This document shows positions 59,946-64,000 of a DNA stretch of 64,000 bases, piece by piece. Numbering within the stretch: position 1 is the first letter of the stretch; each line of letters starts with the position of its first letter. The notes below the pieces were generated by a model. The model had not been told where the DNA came from, ran no database searches, and saw nothing but the letters and a program-made list of their open reading frames with translations. Origin of the DNA: Nocardia sp. NBC_01329 (lineage in GTDB: Bacteria; Actinomycetota; Actinomycetes; Mycobacteriales; Mycobacteriaceae); NCBI RefSeq assembly GCF_035956715.1, contig NZ_CP108381.1, forward strand, positions 5,426,001 through 5,490,000, in the 5' to 3' direction. The position numbers and the translations under genes were made by a program.

Positions 59946-60951
59946 GCCCGACAGACACAGCATTGCCGAATTGCGTATTGCCGCCGTGGTTCCGTGCCAC
60001 AACGAAGAAGCTTCGGTCGCCAAGGTCGTCACCGACCTGCAGACCGCGGTGCCCGGAATTGTCGTGTATGTGTACGACAATCTCAGCACCGACGCCACCG
60101 CCGAGAAGGCCCGGGCCGCCGGGGCGATCGTTCGCGCGGAGCGGGCGAAGGGCAAGGGCAATGTGGTACGCCGCGCTTTCGCCGATATCGAAGCGGATAT
60201 CTATCTCATGATCGACGGCGACGACACCTACGAGGCGTCCGCGGCGCCGGCGATGATCGAAACCCTGCTGTCGGGCCCGTACGACCACGTACTCGGCGTC
60301 CGGAAACAGGATGCGAACGGGTCGGCCTACCGGGCCGGGCACGAAACCGGGAACAGAGTCCTCAACGGTGTGGTCGGCAAGGTCTTCGGCGAGAACGTGG
60401 AGGATATGCTCAGCGGATTCCGGGTGTTCTCCCGCCGCTTCGTGAAGAGCTTTCCCGCGGTATCGCGCGAATTCGAGATCGAAACCGAACTCACCGTGCA
60501 TTCGCTGCACCTGCGGGTCCCGCAGACGGCGGTCCCGGTGGGTTTCCGGGACCGGCCGGCCGGTAGCGAGAGCAAACTGCGCACCTACCACGACGGTTTC
60601 AAGATCCTGGCCCTCATCATCGGATTGGCCAGGCACGAGCGACCGGTCGCCTTCTACGGCCTGCTGGGCACCGTCGGCTGGCTCGTCTCGGTGGTGCTGA
60701 CCGTCCCGATCGTGATCGAGTACTACGACACCCATACCGTGCCCCGCTTCCCCACCCTGTTCCTCGCCTGCACCCTGCTGCTCGTCGGATTCCTGGCCTG
60801 GACCGCGGGACTGATCCTGGACGGTATCCGCCGTTCCCGGCACGAGGCGTCCCGGCTGATCTACCTCCGCTACGAGGCGCCCGGCGCGGGAACGCGGCCG
60901 GCGGCGACCGGCGACGCCCGGCCGGACCCGGTGGCCGGGGACATCCGTTGA
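59866..60951 (+). CDS. GtrB/DPM1-like polyprenyl-phosphate glycosyltransferase
   Basis: A 361-residue GT2 enzyme with two C-terminal membrane helices. The catalytic domain reads IAAVVPCHNEEASVAKVVTD, YVYDNLSTDATAEKARAAGA, the DxD motif LMIDGDDTYEA, and REFEIETELTVHSL with helices at about 255-275 and 290-320. The layout is that of GtrB-like enzymes that charge undecaprenyl/decaprenyl phosphate with a sugar, for use by a GT-C enzyme. GTG 59866 has GAGGA upstream. The first ~30 residues are repeat-derived. The stop overlaps the next gene start, so the pair is coupled. Confidence 0.88.
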   Translation: MESTEHSVSESSPEAAAMDYQAGPTLTPDRHSIAELRIAAVVPCHNEEASVAKVVTDLQTAVPGIVVYVYDNLSTDATAEKARAAGAIVRAERAKGKGNVVRRAFADIEADIYLMIDGDDTYEASAAPAMIETLLSGPYDHVLGVRKQDANGSAYRAGHETGNRVLNGVVGKVFGENVEDMLSGFRVFSRRFVKSFPAVSREFEIETELTVHSLHLRVPQTAVPVGFRDRPAGSESKLRTYHDGFKILALIIGLARHERPVAFYGLLGTVGWLVSVVLTVPIVIEYYDTHTVPRFPTLFLACTLLLVGFLAWTAGLILDGIRRSRHEASRLIYLRYEAPGAGTRPAATGDARPDPVAGDIR

Positions 60952-62468
60952 CCGCCGATACCGAGACCCGCCCTGCCGGACCCGAGCAGGCCGCGGGTGG
61001 TTCCGCCCTGACCAGGTCCCGTCGAATCGGGGTGGTGCTCATGCGCCGGGTGGGTCCGGCGACTGTCGCGTTCACCCTGCTGGCCGGGATCTTCGGCCTG
61101 GTGTTCGCGGTGATGAGCCCCCCTTTCTGGGGTCACGACGAACTCACCCAGTTCGGGCGGGCCTACCAGGTCGCCCACCGTGGCCTGACACCCACCCGCA
61201 TCGAGGACGACCGCGGTGTCTCCTACGGCGGCGAGGTACCGGCGGCCGTCGAGGCCTTGATGGGGTACGCGCTGAACGACTACTCCCACAATCCGGGCGA
61301 ACCCTATCCCGATGTGGCCGATCCCGGCGCCTACCAGCGGCTCGGCGATGCCCCGATCACCGATGAACGCAAGATCATCTGGTTCACCAACACCGCCGCC
61401 TACTCCGCGGTTCCCTATGTGCCCAATGCGATCGGTATCCGCTTCGCGGAGCTGATCGACGCCGACGCCGGCACCATGGTGCGCCTGACCCGGCTGTCCG
61501 GGCTGGCCGCCTACCTGCTGGTGGTCGGCTTCGCGCTGTGGGCGTTGCGGAAACACCGCATCCAGTGGCTGGCGTTCACTGTCGCCGTCCTGCCCATCGC
61601 GGTGTTCCAGGCCGGAACGGTCACCGCCGACACTCTCACCAACGCACTGGCCGTCCTGGTCTCGGTGCTACTGGTGAAAGGTCTGTTCCTCGGTGAGCGG
61701 CTGGGCCGTATCGAAACCGTCGCGGTGCTGGGTACCGCCATCCTGCTGCCGTTGTGCAAACCGACGTATGTGCTGCTGGCGATGCTGGTGGTGCTGATAC
61801 CGGCCGCACGGATGGGACTCGACGGGTGGCGCCGCCGGCTCACCTGGGCCTGCGCCGCGCTCGGCGCGATCGGGTTCGCGATGTGGATGAAGATCGCCGC
61901 ACCCACCGGCGAGGGCACCAGCCTGATGCGGCCGCGGGACCAGTGGTACACCGTCGACACCGGCGAACAGTTGACCGGGATCATCACCGGCCCGTTCGGC
62001 TTCCTGCGGACCTTCTGGGAGAGCATTCTGCGGCGCGACCAGGAATGGTTCACCGAATTCTTCGGTGAGCTCGGTTTCGCCTATATCGACGTGCCCGCCA
62101 CCGCGGTCGTGGCCTGCCTGCTCGCCTTCGCGGTGAGTGTAGGGATGGCGGAACGGTTCGAACAGCCGGATTTCCGGCGCACGCTGGTGGTCGCGCTGAC
62201 CATGGCGGCCAGTGTCGCGATGATCTACGTGACGCTCTACATGTCCTTCACCCCGGTCGGCTACTACATCATCGACGGTGTGCAGGGCCGCTACTTCATT
62301 CCGTTGGCGATCGTATCGTTCGCGGTACTGCTGCGCTGGATGCCTTTCCGGCTCCGCGGTCCCGGCGACCGCGCCCCGGGCCGCTACGCAGCGGTGACCA
62401 TCGTTGTCGCGGCATTGATCTCACTGACGACCTCGGTGGCGAAGTACCACATCTACGTCTGGGCGTGA
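60948..62468 (+). CDS. DUF2142 multi-pass membrane protein (GT-C-like)
   Basis: A 506-residue membrane protein with about ten to twelve helices. It has a large exported loop (about 45-165) starting MSPPFWGHDELTQFGRAYQV, and the DUF2142 signature DGVQGRYFIPLAIVSFAVLL near the C-terminus. GT-C glycosyltransferases have a comparable layout, and the acidic HDE after the first helix is a plausible active site. The TTG start at 60948 overlaps the GtrB-like stop (TTGA), so it is the likely acceptor enzyme for the sugar that protein loads onto polyprenyl phosphate. The target glycan is unknown. Confidence 0.85.
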   Translation: MTADTETRPAGPEQAAGGSALTRSRRIGVVLMRRVGPATVAFTLLAGIFGLVFAVMSPPFWGHDELTQFGRAYQVAHRGLTPTRIEDDRGVSYGGEVPAAVEALMGYALNDYSHNPGEPYPDVADPGAYQRLGDAPITDERKIIWFTNTAAYSAVPYVPNAIGIRFAELIDADAGTMVRLTRLSGLAAYLLVVGFALWALRKHRIQWLAFTVAVLPIAVFQAGTVTADTLTNALAVLVSVLLVKGLFLGERLGRIETVAVLGTAILLPLCKPTYVLLAMLVVLIPAARMGLDGWRRRLTWACAALGAIGFAMWMKIAAPTGEGTSLMRPRDQWYTVDTGEQLTGIITGPFGFLRTFWESILRRDQEWFTEFFGELGFAYIDVPATAVVACLLAFAVSVGMAERFEQPDFRRTLVVALTMAASVAMIYVTLYMSFTPVGYYIIDGVQGRYFIPLAIVSFAVLLRWMPFRLRGPGDRAPGRYAAVTIVVAALISLTTSVAKYHIYVWA

Positions 62469-62488
62469 TCATCGAGCATCGACGATCA
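62466..62488. terminator. Weak hairpin between convergent genes
   Basis: TGATCATCG / CGACGATCA with one mismatch spans the stop of the DUF2142 gene and the gap before rmlB. It may serve as terminator, but it is short and AT-rich. Confidence 0.4.
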
Positions 62489-62502
62489 GGGACCGGGCGT
62501 AT

Positions 62503-63513
62503 TCACGGGTGCGCGACGGTGCGCTCCCCCGCGTCGGCGTAGGCACGTTCGGTGGCTGCTTTCACCGGTCGCCACCAGGATTCGTGCTCCCGATACCAGG
62601 CGACGGTGGCGGCGAGTCCGGCCCGGAAGTCGGCGAAACGGGGCGTCCAGCCGAGTTCGGTACGGAGCGGACCCGAATCGATCGCATAGCGCTGGTCATG
62701 TCCGGCCCGATCGGTGACATGGTCGAAATCGCCCGGATCGCGGCCGAATTCGGCAAGCAGCAGTTCTACCACCGTGCGGTTGTCCAGTTCACCGTCGGCC
62801 CCGATCAGATAGGTGCGGCCGACCCGGCCCCGTTCGAGTACATCCCAGACCGCACGGTTGTGGTCCTCCACGTGGATCCAGTCACGGATCTGATGGCCCG
62901 CGCCGTACAGCCGCGGCCGTACACCGTCGATCAGATTGGTGATCTGGCGCGGAATGAACTTCTCCACATGCTGATACGGCCCGTAATTGTTCGAGCAGTT
63001 CGACAGTGTGGCGCGGAGGCCGAAGGAACGCACCCAGGCGCGGACGAGCATATCGCTGGCGGCTTTGGTCGCCGAGTACGGACTCGACGGGTTGTAGGCC
63101 GTGCGTTCGGAGAACGGTGGCTCGTCGGGCGCGAGGTCCCCGTAGACCTCGTCGGTGGAGACATGGTGGTAGCGCACATCGTGGCGCCGGACCGCCTGTA
63201 GCAGCGAATAGGTGCCGACGATATTGGTCTGCACGAAGGGCCAGGGCTCGGCCAGCGAGTTGTCGTTGTGCGATTCCGCGGCGAAATGGACGACCGCGTC
63301 CACACCGCTGACCAGTTCGTCGACGAGGTCCAGATCGGCGATATCGCCGTGCACGAAGTCGATCCGATCGGCCACCGGGTCGAGTGAGGCACGGTTGCCC
63401 GCGTAGGTGAGCGCGTCCAGCACGATCACCGTCGTATCCGGCCGTTCGGCGACGGTGTGCTGCACGAAGTTGGCTCCGATGAAGCCGGCTCCACCGGTCA
63501 CGAGTAGACGCAC
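62503..63513 (-). CDS. rmlB: dTDP-glucose 4,6-dehydratase
   Basis: A 336-residue extended SDR enzyme making dTDP-4-keto-6-deoxyglucose for dTDP-rhamnose, the sugar linking galactan to peptidoglycan. Motifs: TGGAGFIGANFVQHTV for NAD, HFAAESHNDNSL, the catalytic STDEVYGDL and YSATKAASDMLVR (YxxxK), and NNYGPYQHVEKFIPRQ. The usual DRS of close RmlB proteins reads HNDNSL, as in some actinobacterial paralogues (Rv3784-like), so a rmlB paralogue rather than the main enzyme is possible. It is convergent with the DUF2142 gene. Confidence 0.9.
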   Translation of the reverse strand: MRLLVTGGAGFIGANFVQHTVAERPDTTVIVLDALTYAGNRASLDPVADRIDFVHGDIADLDLVDELVSGVDAVVHFAAESHNDNSLAEPWPFVQTNIVGTYSLLQAVRRHDVRYHHVSTDEVYGDLAPDEPPFSERTAYNPSSPYSATKAASDMLVRAWVRSFGLRATLSNCSNNYGPYQHVEKFIPRQITNLIDGVRPRLYGAGHQIRDWIHVEDHNRAVWDVLERGRVGRTYLIGADGELDNRTVVELLLAEFGRDPGDFDHVTDRAGHDQRYAIDSGPLRTELGWTPRFADFRAGLAATVAWYREHESWWRPVKAATERAYADAGERTVAHP

Positions 63514-63814
63514 CCGTTCACTCTACGTCCCGTCCCACACTCCTTCGGGCGGCCTTCCGAACGAGCTGTACAGATGATTCCGGCACAGTGATCGCCGCGC
63601 GACGGGCAGCGAGCAAACTCGGAGAACAGGCACGAACTGAAAACAGTCCGTTCGGTCTCTCTTTTGCCGATGTGAAAATCTCCGGCACCCCACCGAGCAA
63701 CGCCCGTGCCGGTGAGGCGAGTGTGAAGGAGGGTATACGAACGGTTTACGGTCTCTTGGCGCCATTCCGCGCGAATGGCCGCAGTCCGTTTCCGTTCTCC
63801 CACGAGGTGACCAG
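63514..63814. other. Intergenic region without recognisable gene
   Basis: About 300 bp between divergent rmlB and a secreted-protein gene. Small open frames exist but lack codon bias and ribosome binding sites. The stretch 63630-63680 is relatively AT-rich and may hold promoters for both flanking genes. Confidence 0.4.
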
Positions 63815-64000
63815 ATGCTCGTCAGAAAATTCACCGCTACCTCTGCGCTGCTGATCGCCGCGCTCGGTATCGCCACCGGCAGTACGCACGCCGAACCCCT
63901 TCCCGCACCGGCACCGGTCGGCTTCACCGGCCAGGTCGTCGGAAACCAGTCCGTCATCACCACCGACTCGGGGACCATGGCGGTCGCCGGCGATACCTTC
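63815..64000 (+). CDS. Secreted protein, 5' part only
   Basis: The first 62 residues are visible: a signal peptide (MLVRKFTATSALLIAALGIA...STHA) with probable cleavage before EPLPAPAPVGF, followed by a beta-type sequence TGQVVGNQSVITTDSGTMAV. ATG 63815 has GAGGTG eight bases upstream. The frame runs off the window. Actinomycete secreted proteins of this appearance are usually of unknown function. Confidence 0.75.
   Translation, partial: MLVRKFTATSALLIAALGIATGSTHAEPLPAPAPVGFTGQVVGNQSVITTDSGTMAVAGDTF

Overview
The window is GC-rich chromosomal DNA from a mycolic-acid actinomycete, most probably Nocardia or a close relative in the Mycobacteriales. Three things support this: cell-wall galactan genes of the GlfT1/GlfT2 type, an EspG/PPE-like type VII secretion substrate module, and a gene order that follows the Mycobacterium tuberculosis segment around Rv3721c-Rv3808c (dnaX, Rv3722c-type aspartate aminotransferase, SRP RNA, serine tRNAs, hisC2, tadA, tyrA, Rv3777/Rv3778c, bpa, rfbD/rfbE, glfT1, glfT2, Rv3789). 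Genus is inference. Product calls rest on motifs read by eye, without database searches.

Layout. 0-8 kb: 5' part of dnaX, an MMPL transporter with its TetR gene, a zinc metallopeptidase and a DUF2207 membrane protein. 8-13 kb: a ROK regulator, then an orphan type VII secretion trio (EspC-like, PPE/WXG-like, EspG) and an HhH-GPD repair protein. 13-18 kb: methyltransferase, aspartate aminotransferase, SRP RNA, tRNA-Ser(GGA) and 89-bp hairpin repeats. 18-26 kb: a wax-ester-synthase-like acyltransferase, DUF309-gluQRS, RDD and DUF4190 proteins, then a queuosine precursor transporter convergent with tgt. 26-34 kb: a heterodimeric ABC exporter under an Rrf2 regulator with two tiny coupled ORFs between its halves, a TetR/MMPL pair with a clear palindromic operator, and a mycothiol-dependent enzyme. 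34-39 kb: a C5-cytosine methyltransferase overlapping vsr, a mycolyltransferase-like esterase, hisC2/pat, a dienelactone-hydrolase-like protein. 39-47 kb: tRNA-Ser(GCT), tRNA-Arg(ACG), small metabolic and regulatory genes, a decayed regulator, tRNA-Ser(CGA), tadA and partner, tyrA, a glycolipid-binding protein, tRNA-Ser(TGA). 47-64 kb: an LldD-like flavoenzyme, a secreted protein, quinone oxidoreductase, a PLP-fold protein lacking the PLP lysine, bpa, then the galactan export and synthesis block (wzm-wzt-glfT1, glfT2, GtrA-like flippase, GtrB-like glycosyltransferase, DUF2142 protein, rmlB) and the start of a secreted protein.

Functionally, the right third builds and exports arabinogalactan precursors. 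GluQRS, YhhQ and Tgt form a dispersed queuosine salvage and modification set. The four tRNA-Ser genes appear to cover all serine codons. The most unusual feature is a family of about 60-bp palindromic elements. Copies lie between genes (25.9 kb, 59.7 kb), and related copies are translated in frame as 25-residue repeats at the N-termini of GlfT1 and of a second glycosyltransferase, resembling the in-frame palindromic elements of Rickettsia.
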